A stretch of DNA of 64,000 nt from NCBI GenBank assembly GCA_028023455.1, contig JAQFVV010006199.1, positions 2,606,001 to 2,670,000 on the forward strand, read 5' to 3'. Every line of letters begins with the position of its first letter. The first letter of the stretch is position 1. The position numbers and the translations under genes are program-made. This DNA is from Epiperipatus broadwayi. Taxonomy: Eukaryota; Onychophora; Udeonychophora; Euonychophora; Peripatidae. Positions 1 through 10,280 of this stretch are shown here, piece after piece. The notes under the pieces were generated by a model, which did no database searches, was not told the origin of the DNA, and worked only from the letters and a program-made list of their open reading frames with translations.

Positions 1-1730
1 ACTCAAAATATTAACCACATTGTTTTTAATTCATATATGTATCTAATTGTTTTCATTATAAAAATTGGTAAGCCAAAAACTGAATGGCTCTAGTATTGGG
101 AGTTGGAATACCATAAATTATTTTGATTTTAAAAATAATTATTTTATAAGAATAGATGTATATTAAATTAGAAAAACAGTGAGTGTTTAAAAATAAATAA
201 AAAATATTTGTGTCCTAAATGGAAAATAAAACTTTTTTTTGTTAATGTTATTTTTAAAAAATTAAATATGATGAAAGAATGGAAATTGAGCAAAATTTTT
301 AATAATGCAGTATGAAAATTGAAAAATATAATGTGGGTCATCAATTTTAAATGAGAATTTATATACCACGTTCAAGTAAATTTTCTATGCTGCTTAATGA
401 GAATCTTGAAAAGGAATAAGTTAAATAAGACATTTAATTTTAATAATTAGAGAGTTCAGAGAAGCCCTAAGTTCATATTCACTATTTTGTATATATATTA
501 TCCCAAAAAAAATGTAAATAAATAACATTAAAATTCATAAATTTAGTAAGCTTTATGAGTTTTTATCACTAAGAATATGTCGGCAGCCATTTTTTTTAAT
601 CTTGTGATGCTCTCATTAATTCCAATGAGATTTGTTTATTAATCACATTTTCTTTGTATTAATTAAGTTGAAAGCATAGGTTTTTATTTCTTTGCTTTTT
701 TCTTGAAAAAAATTTTATTTGATAAAATGTTTTCTAAGACTAATTTAAGAGAATTAATAATTTAATATGTGATAAAAGTTTATCAATTTGTGTTTAAAGA
801 TGAAAATCATATTCAGAAATAGGTCATATGTTCAAAAAGAATTGATAAGAGAAATAATAAAAAGTAAAAAGCACATTCAGCCCACCCTTGTTTACATTTC
901 TGAAATGACTAAAATTATACTCATGTTAAAGTAATTTTTTGATGAGGCATTAAATTTGTGGATAGAAAATATGTGAAATGACAAAATGTTCCTGCTAGAC
1001 ATTATTGTATTGCATTAAAATGCTTAATGTCTGTAAGAAAAGTTCCAAAAGTTTATATAATATCGTATTTCATGTGGGAAAATGTATTTTAAGAATAAAT
1101 TAAAAGAATTCATACTTTATTTAATAAATGACAAAACCAAAATTATTGATTTGTAGTGAAAGAAAAAAAAAAAAAAATCCAAGGATAAATCATATATTAG
1201 AGAAATAATGAAAAGCATATTTATGTCATTTTTCTTTGCTCTTTTGAAATGGCTAAAGTTTTTTACTATTTTTTTTTTTTTGAGTGAAAGTGAATTATTG
1301 CACATATGCATTTAATATATATGTAAATGGGCTCTCTTAATTTATTAATAACGTTATAATTTTTTAAAAAGTTTTAATAAATTCTAATCTTAATTTTGTA
1401 ATGGTATTTTGGGTAAACCAAAGATATACAAATATGTAACAGTAAATTTTGATTACAAATAAATATTTATATTGATGAAAGTTGAATGGTTAATGAAATT
1501 TAAAAAAAAAAGGTTCGGTTCAAATATATATAATAATATTAACCGATGTTGATGATGATGATAATGATTTATATCATAAGTAAATATAAGTCCTCCCCAA
1601 AAGTATTTTATTTGTTTTTCAGTTTCAATAAAATGAAATAAAAAAGAAACTCTCAAGTGCCAAACCTTCTAATTAGAAAGTTTACTTTTGGAAAACTTAT
1701 TAATGCCTGATCATCATTTAAAATTATTAT
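1..1730. other. AT-rich sequence, no gene seen
   Basis: This stretch is poly-A/poly-T rich and stop codons occur in every frame. The short open frames in it encode only Lys/Asn/Ile/Phe-rich strings of the kind AT-rich noise produces. I see no exon-like segment with splice sites and no recognisable repeat. Confidence 0.6.
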
Positions 1731-1732
1731 TG

Positions 1733-1780
1733 CCATCCCTGCATGCCTCTCAGCGGATTGCATGATTTCTCAGGGATGGC
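1733..1780. repeat. Back-to-back hAT-like terminal sequences
   Basis: GCCATCCCTG (about 1733-1742) and its exact reverse complement CAGGGATGGC (about 1771-1780) face each other across about 28 bp. CAGGG(A/G)TGGC is typical of the outermost bases of hAT transposons. The right-hand copy would be the left end of the hAT remnant that follows. The left-hand copy would be the right end of another element, or the pair may simply be a small hairpin. No 8-bp target duplication could be confirmed. Confidence 0.4.
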
Positions 1781-2700
1781 GATATTACTTACATTTTGGA
1801 TGTTAAAAGCATAATATTTATATTGAGTTCAGTAAGCAAACACAAATTAAATGGATTAATAAAAAAAAGAAATAATTTATTAACAATGAATATATAAAAT
1901 TGTTTCCTACATACTTGCAACTATTGCTAAATTTACAAAATATTAAAGATAATAAAATAGTAAGAAATATTTTAGATTTAAATTCTTTTAATATATATAA
2001 TGCTAAGATTTTGCCACATGAAAAATTTAAAGAGTTCCAAATTAAGGGGGTTTCTGCTGATGTCGTTCTTTCAATATATTTACAGATGTCTTCATTAGTT
2101 CCTCCAAATATGGTAGTTATTTTCCTGGTGATGTTAGATAGGAAATACAGCAGCTTTAGTGACATTAGATGGGGTATAGTATCAGTAGGTTTTGAATCAT
2201 TTTTATGGCGCTGTTCACTTCTTTCTTCATGGCATTATTAAAGCAGCAATGGCTTGTTTTAGCAAACTTCAGTGTTTGTTCTGGATCTGATTGCATTTCC
2301 GGATGTTTTGGCTGATGTAGTTTTGGGTTCTCTAGCCACACATACTAGATTGTCTTCTGTTTAATGAAGTCATGATATTTGCTGTTATAAATGGAGTATT
2401 GAAAAATACTATAAAACAAGTTCCAGTGGAAAACAGTTTTAACAAGCAGTTTCCTTGGCATGGAATTACTGCAGCACTGCTTTTTGATTTTAGTTCTCAT
2501 ATAAACTAGAATAGACTGGACTGCCTTAATTGCTTGTTTCAAACCTATTTATTTCTATCTGATGTTCCACAACATTTTCCAAACAACAGATTTGTCACTA
2601 GCTAATTACAAAGTTTGACCTCTGTTTTTTTATAACAACATATTTTTTTGGAAGGCATTTTCTTTATTCTCTTCAAAGCATGTTGTGGAAAAAAATAATT
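1771..2700 (-). pseudogene. Decayed hAT transposase fragment
   Basis: On the minus strand an open segment at 2542-2345 (65 codons) reads like the central hAT transposase region that includes the RW motif. A basic 'VYMRTKIKK' stretch is followed by 'KLLVKTVFHWNLFYSIFQYS', where family members usually have a D-V-x-T-R-W-N-S-T-x-x-M-L segment. The Arg-Trp of that motif is already His-Trp. A second minus-strand open segment (2165-1818) lies where the C-terminal part should be, but I cannot identify the dimerisation motif with certainty. The adjacent CAGGGATGGC terminus at 1771 fits a hAT element whose C-terminal end points left. Several frameshifts and stops make it non-functional. The assignment rests on short motif similarity. 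Confidence 0.4.
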
Positions 2701-4300
2701 TTGCAGTTGTTTTAAAATTATACCATGATTTAATAAATAAATGAACAGAAGAAAAAAAAAAGTTTTTTCCCCTCTTTATCTTCGTTTGTTAGCCATAAGA
2801 AGAAAGATAAAAAAAAAATTGCCATTGACTTTTAAAATTTGATGGCTAATTTTTGAAATATTATTAATTCCAAAATTTTACTATCATATTCAGATTTGCC
2901 ATCAGATTTACTTTAGGAATTGACAAGTTGTTTAATTAAAAACCATTCAGAAAAAGGCAAATGAGAAAAGATACAAAATGCTTGATATTTTTATACATAA
3001 TTTAAAATTTTTGCGTTTATCAAATTATTGTTCTTCCATCATAATGCAATTTATCATTTTATTGTTTCTCATTTATTACAAAGTAACTTTATAAAATATT
3101 TAATAATATGATCAAATGCATAAATTAACTTTTTTTTTAATTTTTAGACAGCTTATATATTTATTTCTCAATTTATACAAGTTCTTTATTAATTTTTTTT
3201 TAATGTAGATTTTGTAATATAACCAGTTTGAGCTGCTATCAGATTTGTTTTTGTTACAATTTGTTTATGCATGCTATAAAAGCAGCTGTGTTATATATGT
3301 TTGTGTGTTGAAAAGATTGTACATTTACAGTATTGAAAGTAATATGCATTGCATTCCAATCAAAGCTTATAAAAAAATGTTAGTTATTATCTGCTATATA
3401 CAATACAAGTGAAATGGTTTGGAGCAAAATACAGTAGATATCATGGTTCCATTATGTCTGTAGAAAAAGATTAAATTTGTAACAGTTCAATGAGTTTCTG
3501 ACATGAATAACTAATATTAGCTGAATCATTTAATTTTAAAAAGTAGATAGAGTTGCCCCATCCTAAATATGTATTTCTGCAATTATCTGCTTACATAGCT
3601 TTTAAATTTTTCATTAATTCAAAGCAACTTTGTTTATAATGACATTAATAAATAATAATTTAGTTGTAAGTAATTCATGGATTAATGTGATATATGAAAC
3701 ATATTTCTATATGCTGAATATAATCTTGTGTTAATCCACTAGATCCTTAAAAAAAATGTTAAGAAATATTGTAACAGATGACACTTTCTATAGTAATTAC
3801 AGTAAAAAAACATCTCATTGAGCAGTTTTCATTTGCTTTTTAGAATTGAGATATGATGTAAAGATAAAAAAAACAATGCAGTTATTGAAATCAAAAGTAG
3901 CAGTTCCTCTCTTCCTTTCTTCAAGTAAGCTAAAATCAGACAATCCTATTCAAGAAAAATGCAGGCTTTTGTAAAATAATTATGTAGGACTTCTTTGCAA
4001 CCTCTTATAACTGAATTATTTTCATCATCTTATTAAATTCATGTATTATTGTTTTATTATTATATTTTTTAAATAAAAAAAAATTAAATATATTTAATTA
4101 AAATAAACAATAAATAAAGAATTTGGTTGTTTTCTCATCCTTGGTGTTCGCCACAGGATGGCGTTGATGCTAATCAAAAACATATACATATAACGATTCT
4201 GGGCCAGACCTAAATGATCGATTTGATCTAAAAAGATCTGATTTCTTAGATTTGTAATAAAATATTCTACTAACTAATACTATTATATGATGTTAGTTTT
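2701..4300. other. AT-rich intergenic or intronic sequence
   Basis: No gene, RNA or well-formed repeat was recognised here. There are many homopolymer A/T runs, and the composition is continuous with the flanks. Confidence 0.55.
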
Positions 4301-4310
4301 TTTTATTTTT

Positions 4311-4803
4311 GTAAATGTTTATTAATCTTATCTTGTTTTTGAGTTTGTGTGTGTGTGTGTCTTTAAAGTTACGGTGTTTTTCTAATTTTTTTTTTTTTTT
4401 TGACTTTACGTGTATCTTTTTAAAGTTACGGTCTTTTTTTTTTTTTGCAAGCAAGATGTAATAAGTAAATGTTTATTAATCTTATCTTGTTTTTGAGTTT
4501 GTGTGTGTGTCTTTAAAGTTACGGGGCTTTTTCAAATTTTTTTTTTTGGACTTTAGGTGTGTCTTTTTAAAGTTACGTTGTTTTTTTTGCAAGAGTAAAT
4601 CAATAATTTGATTCAAAAGCAAGACGTAATAAGTCAATGTTTATTAATCTTAGATTGTTTTTGAGTTTGTGCATGTGTATGTCTTTAAAGTTACGGAGCT
4701 TTTTCTCATTTTTTTTTTTTTGACTTTATGTGTGTCTCTTTTTAAAGTACGGTATTTTTGGTCAAGAGTAAATCAATCATTTTATTAAAAAAGCAAGACG
4801 TAA
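4311..4803 (+). repeat. Tandem array, three units of about 154-169 bp
   Basis: Three imperfect units start at about 4311, 4465 and 4634. Each contains the same ordered landmarks: 'gtttattaatctta', 'tttgagtttgtg', a short (GT)n run, 'ctttaaagttacgg', a long poly-T, 'gactttaggtgtgtcttttt', a second 'aaagttacg', and then 'gcaag...gacgtaa'. The duplicated 'aaagttacgg' within each unit suggests the unit itself arose by an older doubling. The units differ mainly in the length of their T and GT runs. No coding content is visible. Confidence 0.85.
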
Positions 4804-4869
4804 TTCTAAATCTATCAAAAGTAACGTAATTTATATACTACAATTTAGAATTGATATCCGACTACTATT

Positions 4870-5395
4870 AGTAGGGACCGTCATTGAAAGGCTCGATTGA
4901 AAAATGATACCCGACTAATTTCCGTTTTCTTTTTTTTTTTGGGGGGGGGGGGGACAGTAATGAATCAGAAAGTGGGTTGTTTTTGTTAAGTCTGTCTATA
5001 TAAAAAGGGTACCGTTATTGAAATACTAAATTTAAAAATGATAGCCAACTAATTTGCGTTTCTTTTGACAGTAATTAATCAGAAAGTGGGTTTCTTTTTT
5101 TTTTTTTTTGGTAAATCTTGTGTATATATAAAAACAAACAAACCGTCGTAATTCAAAGACTCCATTGAAAAAAAATCAAACCCTGTTGAATTTGCTTTTT
5201 TTTTTTTTTTAAAGACAGTAATTAATCAGGAACTGGGTTGTTTTTGTTAGTGTGTAGATATAAAAACTAATATTATTTTGAAATAATAAATGTAACAAAA
5301 AAAAAAAAATAATACTCAACTAATTTTATTTTTCGGACAAGTAATTACTAATAATTAGACAGTGTTTTGTTTTTGTTTGTGCGTATATATATATA
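4870..5395 (+). repeat. Second tandem array, about four units of 120-140 bp
   Basis: This array follows the first one directly and has a different unit. Landmarks in order are 'accgtnattgaaa', 'aaaaatgatacccnactaatt', 'gcgttttctttt', 'gacagtaattaatcag', 'aaagtgggtt' and 'tttttgttagt...tatataaaa'. Four imperfect units can be followed, with the last strongly decayed. Poly-T and poly-G runs (notably G13 at about 4941) account for much of the length variation. Confidence 0.75.
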
Positions 5396-5399
5396 TAGC

Positions 5400-5990
5400 A
5401 AAAGTAACTGGTCACGGACGAATTCTCGCGAAAATGGTACTTTTCGTGTGATCCTTTAATTTTTTTTTCCCTTTCGCACCCTTAAAAGCAATTTTTGAGG
5501 GTTACTCCTTCGTAATGGAATCTTCAGGATATTATTACTAAACTTACAACAGTAAAGTAAGTTACAACACATTAAAAAAAATAGACGTCTTATCAAATTT
5601 AAAAAAACTACGAATGCTTCAAATATCACACACTCTCACACGAAACTACAGAGAAAATAGATATTCTACTATTACGAGAAGATGATGAACAAAATCGACT
5701 ACTATGGCAGCCGAACAAGGCATTTCTTTCTCTTGGCTTTTAGCATAGGAAAAAGGCCATAACCGGCAGCCATCGGGAACTCTTTCTGTGTTTTATCATA
5801 GAAAGAAGACTCTTTGTGTTGGCTTCTGTCGCCGCCACCGCCTCCTCCGTCCAACATAACGTGAGGACTTTTCTGCATTTATAATGTAGAAAAATTCCTC
5901 TTTTGTTGGGTGAAGGCCGGTGAAACTGTACATTTCTAGGAATTTACCTAGAAATAGCGACATCTTAAGGCAAACATCAGGGATGAGAAA
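5400..5990. other. GC- and CpG-richer island with short hairpins
   Basis: Base composition rises abruptly here compared with the AT-rich flanks. The island contains a cluster of CG-containing triplets (gccgccaccgcctcctccg at about 5831) and several small hairpins built on the same theme: CGAAAAtggtacTTTTCG (about 5428), TTTCTgtgttttatcatAGAAA (about 5790) and TTTTCTgcatttataatgtAGAAAA (about 5869). No long open frame crosses it. It could be the promoter or 5' UTR of a mobile element or of a host transcript. I cannot tell which. Confidence 0.4.
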
Positions 5991-6800
5991 ACAACCAAGA
6001 ATTTAATCAACATGCGAACTAGGTTTTTATTATTATGGAAGAATAGAACAACATTATAGGATCTTTCTCTCTTCTTGGATGATATGAAGCAGTAAAAATA
6101 ATAAATTTACTCCCCTGGAATTTCCTCCATAAGAAAAGGAAAAAAAAATGTTTTAGATAATGTCCTAAAAACTAAATCTTGCACAAGTCTGCCATAAAAG
6201 AAAACAATTTAAAAAGGAAAAGAAACTAAATTGATTCTGTTTTATTTTATACATCACATCACATACATCTTTGTTTTTTGTTTTTTTAAAAAAAAACCAC
6301 TTTGATATGTTTAAAGACTATTCTAAAAGTTACATGTATATAATTCTTTTGAACTTCATTTAGTTTTAGAAAAATTTTAATTTTGTTTTATCTGTTTAAT
6401 CATTATTGGTATAATAGTTTATTATTGTAATAATATGTTACTTGTTAAGAATTGTACAAGAATTTTCTTTAACATATTATGGTGGAACAAAACCCTTTAG
6501 AACCGCCAAACTACAATGATTACTAAAATTATAGTAATTGGTACAAGGGCACCACTAGGTGATATTGGAACCTAGAATGGAGAATTTGTTCACTAATTTC
6601 AATCTCAAAGCTAAGTTTAAGTTTTCTGTCTTTTTTATGTGATTAATCATCTGAGATCATCAATATGAAGACTGTTTGCTTGTGGTATGAAAGTGAGGAG
6701 TAAATTGTGATCAAGAGTAGATTTATTTGAATTTGGAAAGACTGGGAATTGTTCGTTTAGAAAGTGTTTCATTTGCCATTTTAAATTTAGAAGTTTTTTA
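5991..6800. other. AT-rich sequence upstream of the CR1-like element
   Basis: No coding content was recognised. It may include the untranslated 5' part of the CR1-like element downstream. 'acatcacatcacat' at about 6252 matches the 3'-terminal repeat of the CR1 copies further on, but the sequence before it is only weakly similar. Confidence 0.4.
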
Positions 6801-7051
6801 AAAAAAAAATTTTGTTGGATGTGTGTTAATGGAAAGATATTCTATAATTAAGTTTTACGTAAGATTTAAGAACTGAGTTATTTTGAGAAAAAAGATAACG
6901 TTTTGGAAGCCTAAGGTTGGAAAACACGTGGTTATCGATTGATCGTTTTTGAATGAAAGTAAAGTTTTTATCTTTCTGTGCAAAGGGGTTTGACGAGTAG
7001 GAGAAGAAGTATAAATTCAAATATAGAGTAGATGACTTGGAAATAAGGAAT

Positions 7052-7380
7052 ATGGATTGTATTTGTATTTGACAATGCATATATAATTGTCAGAAAGAAA
7101 TTAGGCATTCTATGGTAGAGTGTACTATATGTGATGAGGTTTATCACTTGAAATGTAAGACTAGGAAGGATGTAACAGGCTTATAGTTATGTAGACAGTG
7201 TGTAAATATGATAAAAGAGGTGAAAAAGTGGTTTTTAAGTGTAGATAATTTAAAGAGAAAGCCAGAAGAAATGGAGCAAAACGTACTTGAGGAAGAAGGG
7301 ATAGAGTATGTTTTTAGTGGAATGACAAGAGATTTGGATGAAAAAATAGGTAGTGCAATGGAGATGTTGGCCAAAGAATA
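7052..7380 (+). pseudogene. CR1-like ORF1, PHD-finger segment
   Basis: The frame starting at 7052 encodes Cys pairs followed by 'MVECTICDEVYHLKCKTRKD' and a last C-x2-C ('LCRQC'). This gives the C-x2-C...H-x2-C...C-x2-C spacing of a PHD-like zinc finger. In-frame stops occur near 7070 and 7183. A lysine/glutamate-rich linker follows, and the frame is lost around 7375. In CR1-type elements this finger precedes a coiled coil and an esterase, which is the arrangement here. Confidence 0.65.
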
Positions 7381-8019
7381 AGTAAGATAGAGGAAGAGGT
7401 AAAGGATATAGAAACAAAATTAAAATCGTTAGAGATGAAGTGTGAGCAAACAAAGGAATTATTGATTATGAATGATAAGGAAAAAGTAGATAAGGAAGTC
7501 CAGAAGGTGATAGAGAAGTTTATGAATGAAGCAGAAAGAGTAGACTATGAGACAGTATTGATAGGCGATTCACTAATAAGAGAATGTGGGGATATAATTG
7601 CAAGGGAAAATAAAAACAAGTATGTAAAAGTATGTTTGCGTGGAGCTAGAATTAGGAATGTTATAGATAAAGTAAAGAAGCAAGGAAATAAAGATGTGTA
7701 TTTTATGGTAGGGACTAATAATTTGTCAGAGCTATCAGAGAGAGTAATGGATGAGTATATAGAATTGATTAGGAGTTTGAGTAAAATTAAAGGAAGAGTA
7801 GGAATAGTTGGATTATTACCAAGATTTGATAAGAGCTATATGGTAGATAGGGCATGTTCTATAAAAGAGATATTGAAAAAATTGTGTGAGAGAAATGATG
7901 TTATGTTTGTGGATGTGTGGGATTTTTTTATTGGGAAGAGGAAATTATATAGTAAAGATGAATTGCACTTAGGAAAACAACGAAGTGAAGTTTTAGGGAG
8001 TAGGAAATCTGATTTATAA
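7381..8019 (+). pseudogene. CR1-like ORF1, coiled coil + SGNH/GDSL esterase
   Basis: An open frame from 7435 (its coding sense begins upstream at about 7381) starts with a Glu/Lys/Leu coiled coil and then an SGNH hydrolase fold. Block I is 'VLIGDSLIREC' (catalytic-Ser block), block III is 'FMVGTNNLSE' (the G-x-N-[D] block with Asp replaced by Leu), and block V is 'KDELHLGKQ' (D-x-x-H, here E-x-H-L). The open segment is 194 codons and ends at 8019. Esterase-bearing ORF1 proteins are characteristic of CR1-clade retrotransposons; the substrate is unknown. It is the best-preserved part of the element, but it is cut off from its N-terminal PHD finger by a frameshift. Confidence 0.75.
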
Positions 8020-8249
8020 AGAATATAGTTCGGGAAACTTGTAAAGGGGGCTGGGTTTTTAAATTGCAGTGTTATCAGAAAGAAGAAGAATGGATGGGAT
8101 GTAAGAAATAAACAAAGGGTAGCTGATTATATCTATAAGGGTAGATGTGAAGAGGGAATGGGTCTGTAAAATTAATGGTAAGCAAGTTATTTATAAATGT
8201 AATGGAGAAGAAAGATTCAAAAGAATTTATAAATGGGTAATTAGGAAAG

Positions 8250-8745
8250 AAGAAATTATTAAAATTGAGTATTTGGATATGCAAGCTGGTAGGAGACCAG
8301 AAAAGTTTAGTTAAAAATGAAGAGTTTGAGGTATTAGCAGTAGTGCAAACACATCTGAGAGAAGAAGAAGAACCTATTCTGGAAGACTTGGTATGGCAGG
8401 GTATAAATAGAAAAGAAAAAGAAAAAAAGGGTGGTTGTATAGGAGTTATGTCAAAAAAATATTTAAATATTGTTAAATGTCAAGAACATTTGTGGTTTGA
8501 GATAAGGTTAGGAAGAAAAGAATGGATGGTGGCTATAATATCTATAGCTACTGGAGATAGTCAAACTATAATGGAGTGGACCAGTAGCATATATGAAGGC
8601 CTAGTTAAGGATATACAGAGTTTCAAAGAAAAGGGAAAGAGAGGGAATATGAATGGGCATATTGAAGAAATTGATGATGTAGGTAATAAGAATGGAGAGC
8701 TTTTGAAGAATTTTTGTCAGAGAGTGATCAAATATTTATGAGGGA
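8250..8745 (+). pseudogene. CR1-like ORF2, AP-endonuclease domain (first part)
   Basis: The segment reads through the early motifs of a non-LTR AP-like endonuclease: 'LVKNEEFEVLAVVQTHLREE' (family pattern LxxTETHL), 'GGCIGVMSKKYL', and later 'MNGHIEEIDDVGNKNGELL' (family pattern GDFNAHxGxxD...NG). The catalytic Glu of the TETHL motif is Gln here (codon CAA), and the Asp of GDFN is lost. The frame then meets a stop at 8739, and the Tigger-like MITE begins 23 bp later. The remaining C-terminal endonuclease sequence resumes after 9640. Confidence 0.7.
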
Positions 8746-8767
8746 CAATATACATGGTCTAGAAATA

Positions 8768-9638
8768 CACCTGGGTCTCTTTTTACACGGACTTACTTAA
8801 CACGATTTTGAAGTTACGCAATTCGTGTTTCACCGGAAGTCGATTTCCGATAATGCGCTATTACTTTAAATAATAAATTTCGTGCACTTACATTATATTG
8901 AAAGTAATAGCACATTATTGGAATTCGACTTTCATCTTAGTAATTTCAATATTTTCAGTGCTTTATAATAGTAAGATTTTATGCAATAATGAAATTAAAA
9001 TCATGATTTCCACATTTTATGTATACACATATTAAATTTTACAAGATTATAATGTAAATTTGTTCAAACATTGTGCGTGTTAATTTTGCATTTTAAATCA
9101 CATTCTGTTTTTGCTTTTTAAAAAAGAACGTAATCAATTATTATTTTCTTATTACTGACACTAATCATTAATGTGCTCTTAAATTCCAACGAGAGCTAAA
9201 TGGTTGTATGTCTGGATATCGCGAGCTTCGTAAACAATTAATAAAATCATCGTCTTAAAGATTAATTACTGATTACGTTGTCACCAGAAAATCATAATAA
9301 TTAAAATGTGTATAAAAAAATGTAAATTACTGTACTGTAAATTATGCATAAAAATATATTATTTTGAATAAAATTAAATATTATAGTTAAAAAAAGTTTG
9401 TCTTTTATCAATTTTTTTCAAATTTGAAATTTTTTATTAGTCATATTTTATTTCCTTATTTTTTTTTTGCGCGAATTTTAAAGTAATTTTACGTTGGTGC
9501 TTTGCTTTTATGCAAATTTTGAAAAATCACAGACCGCATCCCCCCTTTTTCAATCTAAGTCACGTCTATTTTTGAGCGATTTCATTTGCGCATGTTTTCT
9601 GAGGAACCTATCTATCACGTAAAATGAGACCCAGGTTG
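8768..9638. mobile_element. Tigger/pogo-like MITE inserted in the CR1 endonuclease
   Basis: The 871-bp element has terminal inverted repeats of about 20 bp. The left end is CACCTGGGTCTCTTTTTAC, and the reverse complement of the right end is CAACCTGGGTCTCATTTTAC. It is flanked by TA on both sides (8766-8767 and 9639-9640), as expected for Tc1/mariner-pogo transposons. Subterminal 'ttaacacgattttgaagttacgc' and 'gaggaacctatctatcacgt' resemble Tigger/pogo ends. A perfect-looking internal hairpin (8835-8932) sits near the left end. It has no transposase. A second copy of the family starts at 63764. Confidence 0.8.
8835..8932. repeat. Internal hairpin of the MITE
   Basis: The arms 'ggaagtcgatttccgataat' onward (8835-8869) and the reverse complement ending 'attggaattcgactttc' (8899-8932) can pair over about 33 bp with a loop of about 29 bp. 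The same hairpin is present in the copy at the window end (63878-63978), so it is a family feature and not a chance structure. Confidence 0.75.
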
Positions 9639-9639
9639 T

Positions 9640-10280
9640 AATATATTCCACACAATAGCAGAGAAAGAGAGAATGAATAAAGTATGGAAAATTAAGGTGT
9701 TTGATAATGAAGAGAGAGTATGTAATAGTGATGATAATTTCTTTATAATAGAAATGGTTAGTAATGTGATGGAAAATAGAAATAAAAGTAGAAACTTATA
9801 GTGAAAGATGTGGATGGAGAGTGAATGAGAAGAGTGAGTTAGAAGAGTATAAAATAAACGTTGAAGAAACCATGGAAGAGTTGGTTAGGGATGAGTATAA
9901 GGACTTGTGTGGTGCAATAGAGATAGTGGCAAATAGGTTTTAGATGAGAATATTCGGAAGAATAAAAGTAATAAAAAAGCGAGAGTTAGTAAAAGTGTAA
10001 AAGAGAGGAAAAAAAGCATGCAGAGAATATAAGTATGCTATTAAGAACAAAGAAAGTGAAAAAGATGTAATGTTAAATGGGAAAAGTACTTAGAAAAAAG
10101 AAGATTATTATAGAGAGAGAATAAAATTGAATAGTAAATTGTTGGAGGATATTAATAATAGTAGTAGAGATGGGAGTAAAAAATTTTGGAAATTCATTAA
10201 AAGAAGGAATGTAGAGGGAGAATGAGATAGTATTACTAGATATGAAGGACAGAGTGATAGCAAACATGAAAGCATGTAGT
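9640..10280 (+). pseudogene. CR1-like ORF2, endonuclease tail and linker
   Basis: This is the continuation of ORF2 after the MITE, with several frameshifts. A recognisable stretch around 10020-10210 reads 'REYKYAIKNKESEKD' and then 'SRDGSKKFWKFIKRR'. This corresponds to the basic segment between endonuclease and reverse transcriptase that commonly contains a K-x-F-W-x-x-I-[KR] motif in CR1/L2-type elements. Confidence 0.6.

Noticed and set aside
1900-2241. A 113-codon + strand open frame.
   Set aside because: It overlaps the minus-strand hAT-like remnant and has no recognisable motif; treated as the opposite-strand shadow.
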